Source: Pseudomonas kermanshahensis (lineage in GTDB: Bacteria; Pseudomonadota; Gammaproteobacteria; Pseudomonadales; Pseudomonadaceae). From it: a DNA stretch of 64,000 nucleotides. Below the pieces are notes generated by a model. It worked only from the letters and a program-made list of their open reading frames with translations, was not told the origin of the DNA and did not search any database. The stretch lies in NCBI RefSeq assembly GCF_014269205.2, contig NZ_JABWRY020000001.1:434001-498000 (forward strand), given 5' to 3'. A program made the translations under genes and the position numbers. This document shows, in pieces, positions 36,493 through 49,100 of the stretch (its first letter is position 1; each line of letters opens with the position of its first letter).

Positions 36493-38651
36493 GCCTGGGC
36501 TCCTTGCAGTTTGGCCAACGCGGCATCGCGGTTGTCGTCGATGACGATGCGGCCGCCATCCAGCACGATAATCCGGTCGACCCGCTGCAGCACGCTCAGG
36601 CGGTGGGTGGCGATTACCAGGGTGCGGCCCTGGCAGAAGCGGTCGAGGTTATCCAGTAACTTGCGTTCGGTCATGTCGTCGAGGGACGCGGTCGGCTCGT
36701 CCAGTAACAGCACCTGCGGCTGGCGCACCAACAGGCGCGACAGCACCAAGGCCTGGCGTTGGCCGCCGGACAACCCGACACCGCCTTCCAGAATCAGGTG
36801 GTCCATACCTTTGGGTAGCCTGCGGACGAACTCCAAGGCGCCGGTGGCGGCCAGCGCCGCGACCAACTCCTGGTCACTGGCCTGGCCGGCACCCAGGGTC
36901 AGGTTTTCCCGCAGGGTGCCGTGGAACAGCCGTGAGTATTGCGGCAGCAAGCCGATATCGCGGCGCAGGTCGGCGGGGTCGAGATGGGCCAGGGCGATGC
37001 CGTCCAGGTTGATTTCGCCTTGGACCAGGTCCATGGCGCCGCCCAGGGCCTGCAGCAGGGTGGATTTGCCGGCACCGTTGCGGCCTAGCACGGCGATGCG
37101 TTCACCCGGCTGGATGTCCAGCTGGCCGATGGTGAGGACGGGAGGCGCCTCCGCGCTGTAGCGGAAGTTGGCCTGGCGCAGCTGGTACTCGCCGCGGATG
37201 GCCGGCAGGTGCACGCGGGCTTCGTTTTCAGGGTGATCGACCGGTGACTGCATCAACTTGTCCAAGCCCTGCAGGGCCACCTTGGCCTGTTGCCAGCGGG
37301 TCAGCACATGGGTCAGCTGTGCCAGCGGCGCCATCATGCGCGACGACAGCATCGACGCCGCCACCAGGCTACCGGTGGTGAGGTCGCCGGCGATCACCAT
37401 CGGTGCGCCGATGACGATGACCACGGCGAACACCGCGCCCTGCACGTTCTGCGTCCAGGTCACCAAGCCATTGGTCAAGGTGCGCAGGCGCAGGTTGGTG
37501 TGGGCGCAGGCGGCGTTGTACTGGTTCCATTGCCGCTCGAAGCGGGCTTCGGCTTGCAGCGCCTTGATCTCGTCCAGGCCCTGGATGCTTTCCACCAGCA
37601 TGGCGTTACGCAGCGCCGACTCACGCATAGAGGCATTGGCCAGGCGTGCCAGGCGCCGTTGCGCCAGCAGCCCGGGCAGCACCATGGCCAGCAGCGCTAC
37701 CAGCGGGATGAACACCAGCACGCCGCCGATCAGCCAGAACACGAACAGGAACAGCAGGAAGAACGGCAGGTCGGCCAGGGCGGTGGCGGTGCTCGAGGTG
37801 ATCAGGTCGCGGATCGACTCCAGCTCGCGCAACTGCGAGATGAACGAGCCGGTGGACTTGGGCCGTACCGAGTTGCGCAGGCGCAGCGCATGGCCATAGA
37901 CCAGGTCAGAGACACGCAAGTCGGCGCGTTTGCCCAGCAGGTCGGTGACCTTCAGGCGCAGCAGGCGCATGCTGAAGTCGAACACCAGCGCCAGCACCAC
38001 GCCACCAAACAGCACGTACAGCGTGGGCAGGGATTCGGCGGGGATCACCCGGTCGTAGACCTGCATGGAAAACAGCACCCCGGCCAGGGCCAACACGTTG
38101 GCCACCAGCGAGGCGACCATCACCTGCCCATAGGGCCGCAGGTCGCGCAGGACGATACGCGCGAACCAGTGGCGGTCGTAGGGGGCGGTGTAGTCGTCGG
38201 TGCGCACATCACGCAACGGCCGCGCCGGGCGCAGCAGGGCGACCCGGGTGATGCGCCCCTTGAGCGTGTCGCGGGGCAGGCGCGAAGTCAGGCCCTGGTC
38301 GCCTGCGAAGACCACCGCCAGGTCGTCTTCTTCGGTCACCGATTCGACCACTGCCAGCTGGCCATCGTCGAGTTCCAGCACCAGCGGCGTGCGCCACTGC
38401 CGCAGGCCTTTGGCATCGAAGCGCACGAAGCGCAGCGCCAGGCCGGCCTGGCGTGCCATGTGGCGGAGAATCTCATCCAGCGGGCGGGCATCTTCGACGG
38501 CCGCCAGGCGAATGCGCTGGGGCGATACGTCCAGGCGATAGTGGTGCGCGACCTGGAGCATGACCTCAAGCCAAGGCCCCAGGTCGGGGCGAGTGTTGGC
38601 CGTTTGCTCCGGGGCCTGGCTCGGCAGGGTCACATTGACGGTTTCGTTCAT
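36489..38651 (-). CDS. Type I secretion ABC permease/ATPase
   Basis: A 720-aa ABC exporter. Residues about 25-150 form a C39-peptidase-like domain in which the position of the catalytic cysteine is occupied by other residues (WLEVMLQVAHHYRLDV). It is therefore non-proteolytic, as in other adhesin and RTX exporters. Six membrane segments follow (about 165-440). The nucleotide-binding domain has Walker A GRNGAGKST, signature LSGGQRQALVLSRLL, Walker B VLLLDEPTASLD and the H-loop ATHRLS. It overlaps its neighbours by 4 bp on both sides. Context points to the adjacent giant adhesin as substrate (LapB/LapI-like). Confidence 0.93.
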   Translation of the reverse strand: MNETVNVTLPSQAPEQTANTRPDLGPWLEVMLQVAHHYRLDVSPQRIRLAAVEDARPLDEILRHMARQAGLALRFVRFDAKGLRQWRTPLVLELDDGQLAVVESVTEEDDLAVVFAGDQGLTSRLPRDTLKGRITRVALLRPARPLRDVRTDDYTAPYDRHWFARIVLRDLRPYGQVMVASLVANVLALAGVLFSMQVYDRVIPAESLPTLYVLFGGVVLALVFDFSMRLLRLKVTDLLGKRADLRVSDLVYGHALRLRNSVRPKSTGSFISQLRELESIRDLITSSTATALADLPFFLLFLFVFWLIGGVLVFIPLVALLAMVLPGLLAQRRLARLANASMRESALRNAMLVESIQGLDEIKALQAEARFERQWNQYNAACAHTNLRLRTLTNGLVTWTQNVQGAVFAVVIVIGAPMVIAGDLTTGSLVAASMLSSRMMAPLAQLTHVLTRWQQAKVALQGLDKLMQSPVDHPENEARVHLPAIRGEYQLRQANFRYSAEAPPVLTIGQLDIQPGERIAVLGRNGAGKSTLLQALGGAMDLVQGEINLDGIALAHLDPADLRRDIGLLPQYSRLFHGTLRENLTLGAGQASDQELVAALAATGALEFVRRLPKGMDHLILEGGVGLSGGQRQALVLSRLLVRQPQVLLLDEPTASLDDMTERKLLDNLDRFCQGRTLVIATHRLSVLQRVDRIIVLDGGRIVIDDNRDAALAKLQGAQA

Positions 38652-40084
38652 GGCTGGATCTCCACACCTTGCAGGTTACGCCCCTCTAGGCCAAAGGCCG
38701 TGCGCAGGGCGCCGGTGTTGTAAAGGCAGTCGACATCCAGGCGCAGCAAGTCGGAGCGGGTGCCGGCGAGTTCGAAACGAGACTGGTAGATTTCCTGCTC
38801 GGCGTTGAGCAGGTCGAGCAGGGGCCGGGTGCCCAGGTCCAGGTACTGCCGGCCATAAAGCATGCGCGCCTCCTGAATACTGACCTGGCGGGCTTCGAGC
38901 GAACTCAGCCGACGGCCCAGCCCCGAAGTCTGCGCCATGGCCTCGGCCAGGCCACGGCGTGCCTGCAGGCGTGCAGCATCTTCGGCCGAGTCGGCGGCTG
39001 TCAGCGAATGGCCCGCAGCGCGGGTGCGGGCGCTGATGGCACCGCCTTGGTAGATGGGCACCTCGACGTTCAGGTAGATGCCCGCCTGGGTGCGGTCCAT
39101 GCGTGAGTTGTCGCGGTTGTAGTCGTTGTCCAGGTAGTGGTTGACCTGCGGCTGCAGCGACACGGTCGGGTAGGCCTCGGCCTTGGCCTGGGCCAGTTCG
39201 GCCTGGCCTTGGGCGCGCTGGGCCAAGGCCATCAACACGGCGGGCAGGCGGTCATCACCTTGCCCCGGGCGCTTGCAGGCCTGGTTCAGCTCGGGGGGCG
39301 ATTCCTCGGCCAGCATGGGCGGTGTGACCCGGCCGAGCAGTGATGCCAAGGTCGAGCGCCAGCGTTCGTACTGTGACTGGTATTCCTCCAGGGTGGCGCG
39401 GGCGCTCTCTACCCGGGATTCGGCCTGGACCACGTCGGAGCGGGTGCTGGCGCCCATGTCGCTGCGCTGGCGGGCCATGCCGGCGATGTCGCCGACCCCG
39501 CGGATCTGGTCGCGGGCAATCGTGATCAGTTGCTCGTAGCGGCGGGTCTCGACCCAGGCATAGGCGGTGTCGCGGGCCAGTTCGTCGACCACCAGAAGGA
39601 TATTGGCCTGGGCGCGGGCGGCGGCGGCCTGGGCAGCGCTGACGGCGCTGTCGACCTTGCCGAAGTCGTAGAGCATCTGTTTGAGCGACAGGTTGAGCGC
39701 CTGGCTGTTGCGGTCGCCGCCGTAGCCAGTGTCATAGCCCGTGCGGATACCGCCGGAAATCTGCGGGTAGTAACCGGCGCGGGCAACGTTGATGCCTTCG
39801 CCTTGCTTGTAGAGGTTGCCGATGGCCTCGGCGATGCTGGGGTGCCATTGCGCGGCTTGCAGCACCGCTTCGGTCAGCCCGAGGCGGTCGCCATTGCTGA
39901 CGGGGGCCATGCCGATAGGTGGGCGGGCGGGCACCGCGTCGGGCGCATCACGTAGCAGTGAAGGCCCGATCTGGCGCAGTTGTGGGTCGATGTCGTCGGC
40001 TGCCTGGGCAGCCGTGTTGAAGTTCAGGGCCAGGAGCCCGAAGGCCCCCAGCAACAGCGGTGACAGCGGACTGCTTCGCTTCAC
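38648..40084 (-). CDS. TolC-family outer membrane channel of type I secretion system
   Basis: A 478-aa protein with a signal peptide (SPLLLGAFGLLALNFNTAAQA). Two TolC-type repeats are visible, each with a helical hairpin (LTEAVLQAAQWHPSIAEAIG; AEAMAQTSGLGRRLSSLEAR), plus beta segments typical of LapE/AggA-type channels (PQISGGIRTGYDTGYGGDRN). The start is a GTG at 40084 with AAGGGAA upstream; an overlapping ATG at 40086 is out of frame. It lies 63 bp after the adhesin stop and overlaps the ABC gene by 4 bp. Confidence 0.9.
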   Translation of the reverse strand: MKRSSPLSPLLLGAFGLLALNFNTAAQAADDIDPQLRQIGPSLLRDAPDAVPARPPIGMAPVSNGDRLGLTEAVLQAAQWHPSIAEAIGNLYKQGEGINVARAGYYPQISGGIRTGYDTGYGGDRNSQALNLSLKQMLYDFGKVDSAVSAAQAAAARAQANILLVVDELARDTAYAWVETRRYEQLITIARDQIRGVGDIAGMARQRSDMGASTRSDVVQAESRVESARATLEEYQSQYERWRSTLASLLGRVTPPMLAEESPPELNQACKRPGQGDDRLPAVLMALAQRAQGQAELAQAKAEAYPTVSLQPQVNHYLDNDYNRDNSRMDRTQAGIYLNVEVPIYQGGAISARTRAAGHSLTAADSAEDAARLQARRGLAEAMAQTSGLGRRLSSLEARQVSIQEARMLYGRQYLDLGTRPLLDLLNAEQEIYQSRFELAGTRSDLLRLDVDCLYNTGALRTAFGLEGRNLQGVEIQP

Positions 40085-40112
40085 ATAGTTCCCTTACTGC
40101 TGTTCGTCCTTG

Positions 40113-40134
40113 CCGCCGGGCGATTGCCCGGCGG
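40113..40134. other. Intercistronic hairpin between adhesin and TolC-type genes
   Basis: CCGCCGGGC-GATT-GCCCGGCGG, a perfect 9-bp GC stem just after the adhesin stop codon, with no T-run. It could partly end transcription or protect the 3' end of the adhesin message. It could thereby set unequal expression of adhesin and secretion genes. Confidence 0.5.
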
Positions 40135-40147
40135 GATTGCAGCGGCC

Positions 40148-43100
40148 TCAGACGACATGGATACCGTTCTGCACCCACAGGTGATGGCTCGGATCCTCCT
40201 GGGCCGTATATTGGTTATAGTCGATGCCGTCGGCAGTTTGGTTCCCGACCAGCGCCCAGTTGTCCGTCATGTGAACCGAGTCCTTTTCATCCCCCTTGAT
40301 GACCAGTGTGTCGTTACCGGTTTCGGTGATCGCGACCACGTCCGCCAGGTTCAGGGTCAACGCCACCGAGCTGGTGTCGTTGAGGTCGATCACTTCGATG
40401 TCGTGGACCCGCCCGACCAGGTTGCCCAGGTCGATGCTGGCATCGCCACCGCCCCACAGCAGGGTGTCGTTACCGCTGCCACCCTCGACGCTGGCGAAGT
40501 TCTGGTCGACCACCACCAGGGTGTCATCGCCCGCACCACCCAGCAGGGTGATGTGGCCGCCCTGGCTGCCATCGAGGTGGTCATTGCCATCGGTGCCGGC
40601 AATCACTTCGCTGGAGGCCACCGCCGCGAGACTGGCCAGTGCCACGCCTTCGTCACCGCTGTCGGCCAGCAGCGAGCTGGTGGCCGTGAAGTTGGCGGCG
40701 TTGTCCAGGCTGATGGTCAGGTTGGCGGTGTCGGTGGTGCCGTTGGGGTGGGTCAGCTCGTAGGTGAAGGTTTCATGCTGGCCAATCACCGCATTGGTCA
40801 GCCCGGCGTTGAGGGTGTAGGTGTAGCTGCCGTCTGCTTGCACCAGCAGGGTGCCGTAGCTGCCCGCCACACTGACCCCGTTGTAGCCCGGGATGGTGTA
40901 GGTGTTGGCCGCCGTCATTACGCTCAGCACGGTCAATGGCGAGCCAAGGTTGTCGTCGGCCAACAGGTTGCCGGTGACCGCCGTGGCGCCGCTGACCACG
41001 AACTCGGTCAGGTGCGTGGTGGTGGCGTTGACACTGGTGGTGATCGAACTGGCCAGGCCGATGCCGCCCGCGGTGACGCGCACGTGGTAGGTGCCGGCCC
41101 CCTGGTTCTGGAACGTGTAGCCCGCACCACCACCGAGCAGGCTGATCAGCGAGCCACCGCCGACCGACTGCACCAGCACATACTGGCCGGTTGCCGGGTT
41201 GAGTTTGAGCAGGTCGATGGTGGTGCCATTGAGCAGGCTCAGCAGGTTGGTCGAGTTGACCACCACTTGCAGGTTGGCCGTGGTGTCGGCGGCAACGCTG
41301 GTGGTGTAGGTGGCCTGGCGTGAGCCGATCAAAGGCAGGGTCAGTACGCCCAGCGAAGCGGTACTGGTGTCCACCCGGTTGGCCAGGGTGAGTTGGCTGG
41401 TGCCGGCGTCGTTGACCGCGTCGAGCACCGTGGCCGGTGCACTGTAGTTGGTGTCGCTCCAGATCTCCGTGGCTTGTGGGCTGTCGATGCGCACATACAG
41501 GTTGGCCGCATCGGAGGCGCCGTTGGCATGCAGCAGCTGGTAACTGAACACATCGACCTTGCCGACGCTCGATGGGCTGCCGTTAGGCGTGTAGGTGTAG
41601 CTGCCGTCACCGCGGATCACCAGGGTGCCGTACAGGCCTTGCACCGTGGTGGCGCTGCCCGCCGACACATAGCTGCCGTTCTTCATTACCTGCAGCACGG
41701 CGGCGCTGTCCGGGCCAAGGGCATCGACGCTACCGTCGGTGCCAACGTCGGTAATGACGTTGCCGGTTTTTGCCGTGCCGGTGCCGGTGAACTGCGTGAG
41801 GCTGGTGGTCTCGATGTCCAGCGTGGTGGTCACGTTGGTGATCAGGCCGATGCCGCCACTGCCGACCGTCAGGCGATAGTCACCGGCCTGCAACTCACCG
41901 ATGTCGACACGAATGCCCTGGCCCAGCGGCAGCAGGATCAGGTCGAGCAGGCCCTGGCTGGTGCCCGTGGCCAAGGTCACCCAGTTGCCGGCAGCGTTCT
42001 TCACTTGCAGGGTGAAGGTGGCATTGTCGAGCAGCGACAGTGCGCTGCTGGTGTTCAGGGTCAGCGTTGGGTCCACGGTGGTGCCGGCACCGACCGTCCA
42101 GGTGTAGGTCTTGGTGAAGCCTGCCAGCAAGGTGGTGAAGCTGTCCTGATAGCTGCGCGAGCTGACCACCGGTGCCAGGTTGACCTCGGCGGTCACCAGG
42201 TTGTCGCTGGCGATTACCGGGGCGTTGGCATCGACGTCTGGTGCGGTGATGTTGACGTTACCGGACACGTTGCCGCGCCCGTCGCTGATGGTCACCGACA
42301 GCAACTGGCCGTTGTCTTGAGGCGGGCTCAGGGTCACGGTGAAGTTGCCGTCCGGTTGTACCACCGCCGTTTGCAGCACGGTGCCGTTGGCACTGCGCAC
42401 GGTGACGGTGGCGCCCACTTCGCCGCTACCGGTGAGGGTGCTGCCGTCGGCGCTGATCGCCAGGTTGCCGGCGACTGCTGGCGGGGTCAGGTCCGGTGCG
42501 GTGAGCGCAGTGCCGGTCGAGACATTGCCTGCACCGTCGGTGAGGGTGACGCTCAAGGCCTGGTTGTCGATCTGCGCCGCGGTCAGGCTGACCACGAACA
42601 GGCCGTTGCTGCCCACCGTGGCCGTGCCGATGATAGTGCCTGCGCCGTTGCGCACCGTCACGGTGCTGCCGACCTGGCCAGAGCCGCTGACGGCCGTACC
42701 GTTGGCGTTGATGGTGGCCAGCGGCGCGGCTGGCGGTGTGGTGTCCGGCGCCGTCACGTTGACGCTGCTGGACAGGTTGCCGGTAGGGTCGGACTGGCGC
42801 ACCACCAGCAGTTGCCCATCGTTTTGCGGTGTGGTCAGGGTGATGGTGAACGTGCCATCGGCTTGAACCACGGCCGAGCCCAGCGCGCCGTTCGGGCCTT
42901 GCACGGTCACGGTTGCACCCGCCTCGCCACGCCCTGTGAGCTCGGTGCCAGCGCCATTGATGACCAGGTTGGTCGGCGCGGCCGGTGGCTGCACGTCGAT
43001 GGCGGTGACGCTGGTGCTGCCAGACACGTTGCCTGCCGCGTCAGCCTGGCTCACGCCCAATACCTGGCCGTTGAGCTGCGGGGTATTGAGGTTGATGCTG

Positions 43101-46100
43101 AACGCGCCACCGGCATTCACCAGCCCGGTGCCGAGCACGTTGTTGCTGGCGTCGCGCACGGTTACCGTGGCCCCGGCCTCACCGGTACCGCTCAGTACCA
43201 GGCCGTTGGCAGACAGGCCGGTTACCACCGGGTTGGCCGGTGGCGTGATGTCGGCGGCCTGCACGAAGGTCGGTTGCGATTCGCCGCCCACCAATGCCAC
43301 AGCCGTCACGGTCAGGTGCTGGCCGTTGAGCTGCGCCGTGTTCAGTTGCAGGGTGAAGGTGCCATTGAGGGTGGCCCCGCCGGTGCCGATCAGGTTGCCG
43401 GCGGCATCGTAGACGCGGATACCGACACCACTCGGCGCATTCCCCTGCAAGGTCAGGCCATCGCTGCCCAGGGTCACGTTGGTTGGCGGCACGGGCGGTG
43501 CCACCAATGGCGTGACATAGGTCGCGACCGCCGAGGTGTTGAAGCCGTCAGATTGCGTCACCCCCAGCGTAGCCAGAATACCCGCAGGCGGTACCAGCGT
43601 GATCTGGAAGTTGCCGGCCGCATCCACTTGGCCGGTACCCAGCACAGTGCCGCCGCGGCTGACGGTGACGATCGCATTTGGCTCGCCTTTACCGGTCAGC
43701 ACGTCGAAGGTGTTGTTGATGGCCATGTCCGTGACCACGTCAGGTGGCGAGGTGTCGTTGGTCTGGTAGCTGGCAGGCAGCGAGCTGTTGCCGGCATCGT
43801 CGGTGGACACCACAGTCAGCAGTTGGCCGTTGTTTTGGGCTGGGTTGATGGTGACGGTGAACTGGCCGTTTGCAGGGACTTCCACCTCGCCGACCACATT
43901 GTTGTTCGGCCCGCGAACGGTGACGGTGGTACCCGCTTCAGCAGTACCCGTCATCGAGGTGCCGGCCGGATTGAGCAACAGGTCGCTCGGCTGTACCGGT
44001 GGCGTCAGGTCTGGCGCGGTCACTTGCAGTGGCGCGGATGGGTTGCCGGTGGCGTCCTGGGCGATGAGGGTCAGCACTTCGCCGTTGATTTGCGCCGCGT
44101 TCAGGTCGAGCACGAAGGTGCCGTCCGGGTCGACCGAGACCTGGCCAAGCAGGTCGCCCTGGTTGTTGACCACGGTGACCCGTGAGCCGGGCTCGCCGGT
44201 GCCGATCAGCTGGGTGCCGCTGTCGTTGATCGTGGCGATCACCGAGGCGGGCGGTGTGATGTCTACTGCCGTGGTCGTGCTGATCGGCGAGATGTTGCCG
44301 CGGCCATCGGTCACGGTCACTTGCAGCACCTGCCCGTTGAGCTGCGCCGAGCTCAGGTTGACCTGGAACGTACCGTCCGCGTCTACCTGGACCGTGCCGA
44401 TTTGCGTGATGCCGACATAGACCCTAACAGTCGCACCCGCTTCGCCGACGCCGCTGAGCAGATCGCCCGCAGCGTTGAGCCGCAGTTCGGTCGCTGCCTC
44501 CGGTGGCGTGAGGTCCGGCGCCAGGATATTGACCGGCGCACTGATGTTGCCGGGTGGGTCGGCCTGTTGTACCGAGAGTGTTTCGAAGTTGATCTGTGGC
44601 GGTGTCAACTCAACACGGAAGCTGCCGTCGGCCAGTACGATGCCTGAGCCCAGCACCGCGCCTGCGGCGTTGCTCACGGTGACAGTTGCACCGGCTTCGC
44701 CTTGGCCGGTGACCACGCTGCCGTCGAGCGTGATGTCGACATCGGTGAGCGCGGCGGGTGGGGTGAAGTCTGGCGTCAGCAGGGTAGCCACTGGCGACAC
44801 GTTGCCGGCAGTGTCGGTCTGGGTGAAGCTGAGCAGCTCGCTGTTACCCAGTGCTGGGCTTAGGATCACGGTGAAATGGCCGCTGGCATCGACAGTGGCC
44901 CTGCCAACCTCGCTGCCATCTGGCCCGGTGACGATCAGCAGCGCGCCGACTTCGCCGCGGCCGGTGAGGGTGATGCCATCGCTGGAAATGGCCAGCTCGG
45001 TTGGCGCGGTGGGTGGGGTGGTATCCGGCGCGGTGATTGGGCTGGCAGCCGACTGGTTGCCAGCGGCATCGGTCAGCACGACTTGCACTTGCTGGCCGTT
45101 GGCCTGGGGCGCGTTGAGGTCGACCTGGAAGCTGCCGTCACCACGCACCACCGTAGTGCCCAGTACGCTGCCATCAGCGGCCAGCACGCGCACAGTGCTG
45201 CCCGCTTCGCCGGTACCGTTGAGCAGGCTGCCGCCACCGGCAAAGGCCAGGTTCTCGGCGGCATCGGGCGCCACGCGGTCCGGCGCGATAAGGCTGATGC
45301 TGTTGGATTCGTTGCCGGCGGCATCGGACTGGCTGGCGCTGAGCTGTTCGCCATTGATCTGCGCGCTGCCCAGGTTGATGCTGAAGTTGCCATTAGCATC
45401 GACAACACCAGTGCCGAGGTCGACGCCACCTTCACCGATCACGGAGACGGTGGCACCCGGCTCGCCGCGGCCACTGAGGACCAGCCCATCGCTGGACAGC
45501 ACGACGTTGGCCAGTGGCAGCGGTGCCGTGGTGTCCGGTGCCTGCAGGGTGGCTGGCAGCGACGTGCTGCCATCGGTGCCTACCGCACTCACATGCAGCA
45601 CTTCGCCGTTGGCCTGGACGCTGCCGAGGTTGACCGTGAAGGTGCCGTCGTCGGCGACCGGGGCTGTGCCCAGCAATACGCCGTTGGGGCCGTAGACAGT
45701 GACCGTGCTGCCTGGCGTTGCCGTGCCGGTTACTACCAGGCCATCAGCGGCCAGTACCAGGTTGTCGGGCGTCTCTGGCGCCAGGATGCCCGGTGCGGTG
45801 ACGGTCTGTGCAGGTGAAACGTTCTGCGCGGCATCGGCCTGCACCACGCTGAGGCTTTCGCCGGTGATGGCGGCAGGTGACAGGTTGACCGTGAAGCTGC
45901 CATCGGCGCCCACCGTGGCCGTGCCCAGTGCGGTACCGTCCGGTGCGCGAACGGTGACCGTGGCGTTGGCTTCGCCGGTACCGGTGAGGGTCGCGCCATT
46001 GGCGGAGACCGACAGGTTGGCGACTGCGGCAGGTGGCGTGGTATCGGCTGCGGTGTAAGGCGCGGCCGGCGACACGTTGCCTGCGGCATCGGTGGCGGTT

Positions 46101-49100
46101 ACCTGCAAGGTCTGGCCATTGGTCTGGGCACTGTTCAGGGTGACCTGGAAGGTGCCGTTGCTGCCAGCCACCGCAGTGCCCAGCACGTTGCCAGAGGCAT
46201 CGCGCACGGTCACGGTACTGCCGGCTTCCGCACTGCCGGTCAACTGCAGGCCAGTGGCGGCCAAGGCCAGCGCGGTTGGGGCAGGCGGTGGGGTGAAGTC
46301 CGGCGCGGTGACCGCCACGGCGGTGGAGGTGTTATTGCCTGCGTCGGTCTGGGTCACGCTCAAGTGCTGGGCGTTGAGTTGAGCGTTGTCCAGGGTCAGG
46401 GTGAAGCTGCCGTTGGCGCTTACCAGGCCGGTACCGATAATGGTGCCATCCGGGCCGCGCACGGTGACGGTGGCGCCGGCTTCGCCGAGGCCGGTCAGGG
46501 TCAGGCCGTTGTTGTTCAGCACCACATTGGTCAGCGGCGCTGGCGGGGTCAGGTCAGGGGTGGTGACATTGACAGCTGGCGAGGTATTGCCAGCCGCATC
46601 CACCTGCGTAACGCCGATGGCCTGGCCGGTGGCTTGCGGGGTGTCGAAGACCACCGTGAAGCGGCCATCGGCCCCAACCACGGCCGTGCCGAGCACGGTC
46701 CCGGCGGCATTGCGCACCTGGACGGTGGCGCCTGCCTCACCGCTGCCCGACAGCTGCTTGCCGTCCTGGCTCAGTACGGGGTTGCTGATGGCTGCAGGCG
46801 GCGTGCGGTCTGGCGTGGCCAGGCTGGCCGGGCCAGAAATGTTGCCGGCGGCGTCGCTGAGCGTGACCTGCAGCGGGCTGCCGCTGGTTTGCGCACTCGG
46901 CAGGGTGATCTGGAACTGGCCGAGTTGGTTGACGGTGCCGGTGGCCAGAATGGCGCCGCTGGCATCGCGCACGGTGACGGTGGCACCGGCTTCACCTTCG
47001 CCGCTGAGCACGGTGGCCGCGCTGTTGAGGCTGAGGTTGCTGGCCGCCAGCGGCGCCTGCAGGTCAGGGGCCTGCAAGGTGGCTGCGAGCGACACGTTAC
47101 CGGCCGCATCGGCCTGGGTGACGATCAGGTTCTGGGCATTGGTCAGCGGTGGCGCGAAGCTGATGCTGAACAAACCATTGCTGCCGACGGTGGCAGTGCC
47201 AAGCACGTCGCCTTGGGCATTGACCACACGTACGGTCGCACCCACTTCGCCATGGCCGGTCAGCGTGCTGCCGGTGCGGTCGATGCCATCCACGATCGGG
47301 GCGGCTGGCGCGGTGGTGTCGTTGGCCACGAGGGTGGCGGGTACCGATGGGTCGCCATCGACCGTGGCGCGCGCGGTGACCACCAAGGTCTCGCCATTGA
47401 GCTGGGCATTCTGGAAGAACACCCGGAAGGTGCCATCGCTACCCACCGTTGCCGTGCCCAGGGTAATGCCGCCCGAGGTCACGGTGATCAGTGACCCGAC
47501 GGTGCCTTGGCCGGTGAGCAGGAAGCCGTCGGCGCTGATGGCAAGGCCGCTTGGGGTAACGGCTTCGGTGCCATCCGGGCCCTCCAGCGAAACGGGGGTG
47601 GACTCGTTGCCGGCAGGGTCGATCACCACCACGTCGACGGTTTCGCCCTCCGCCAGTGGCGGCGTGACGGGTACCACGAAGGTGCCGTCCGGCCCGACGG
47701 TTTCGCTGCCGCGTTCACTGCCATCCGGGTTGCGGATGACGACTGTACTGCCAGGTTCGGCGCCGCCGCCGACCACGCTGCCATCCGGGCTGACGGTGAC
47801 CCCCGTGGCCGGGAGCGGGTCGGTGGTATCGGGTGCCGTGACGGTGATGGGCGCAGCGCTGTTGGCCCCGTCGCTGACTACCACGGTCACGGGTTCACCG
47901 TTGGTCTGCGGAGTCGGCAGCGTAACGCTGAAGCTGCCGTCAGGGTTCACCGGCTCGGTGGTCTCGTTGCCGGCTGCATCCCGCACCGTCACCGTCGTTG
48001 CGCCCGGCGCGTTGCCGGTCACGGTGGTGCCATCCGGGCTGACCTCCACCTCAGTGGGCAGTGCCGGCGGGGTGATGTCCGGTGCAATGATCTGGGTGGG
48101 CAGGGACTCGTTGCCCGCGGCGTCGGTCAAGGTGACCTCCAGCGCCTGGCCATCGAGTTGCGCAGGGGACAGCGGCACCGTGAAGTTACCGCCTGCTGGC
48201 ACAACCACAGAGCCCAAGAGGCTGCCGTCAGGGGCGCGCACTTCGACGGTCGAACCTGCCTCACCGGTACCCTGGATGGCGTTGCCGCCCGGGGTAATGG
48301 TAAGCCCGGCCGGCGCGGTGGGTGCGGTGCTGTCGTCGGCCGTGAAGGTGGCCGATGGCGAGGCATTGCCGTCGTTATCGATCAATACCACCGACAGTAC
48401 TTCGCCGTTGGTCTGGGCGGGTGTGAGGGTGACGGTGAAGGTGCCGTCGCCATTCACCGGGATGGTGCCCAGCAAGTCCCCGGCAGCGTTGCGTACTTCC
48501 ACGGTGCTGCCGGGTTCGCCCTGGCCGCTGAGTTCCGTGCCTGTCGGGTCCAGGCCCAGGCCTTGCGCGGCTTCCGGTGCCTCAAGGTCAGGTGCGGTCA
48601 CGAGGGCGGCAGGGGAGTCATTGCCGGCGCTGTCTGCCTGGGTGACGGACAGGGTCTGGCCATTGAGCTGTGGCGGGTCGATGGTCACGCGGAAGCTGCC
48701 ATCGGCCTCGACCACGGCGGTGCCCACGACTGCGCCAGCCGTGCCGGTCACGGTTACCGTCGCACCGGGTTCACCGGTGCCGGTGAGGGTTCGGCCATCA
48801 GCGGACAACGTGGTGCCTGTCGGGGTATCCGGTGCCTCGCTGTCGGGTGCCGGCAGGGTAACGGCGGTGGACAGGTTGCCGGTTGGGTCGCGTTGATCCA
48901 CGGTCAGTGCCTGGCCGTTGGTCTGCGGCGGGTCCAGGGTGATTTCGAACGCGCCGTTAGCGCCGACCACAACTGTGCCCAGCACGGTGCCATCCGGCGC
49001 GCGTACGGTCACAGTTGCATCGGGTTCACCGGTGCCGGTGACGGTCAGGCCCGCGCCGTCGATGGCTACCTCGCCAACCGCTTGCGGTGGCGTGGTATCA

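Noticed and set aside
37290-38723. 477-codon rightward frame opposite the ABC exporter gene
   Set aside because: Gln/His-rich shadow sequence; the ABC gene on the other strand has all its motifs.
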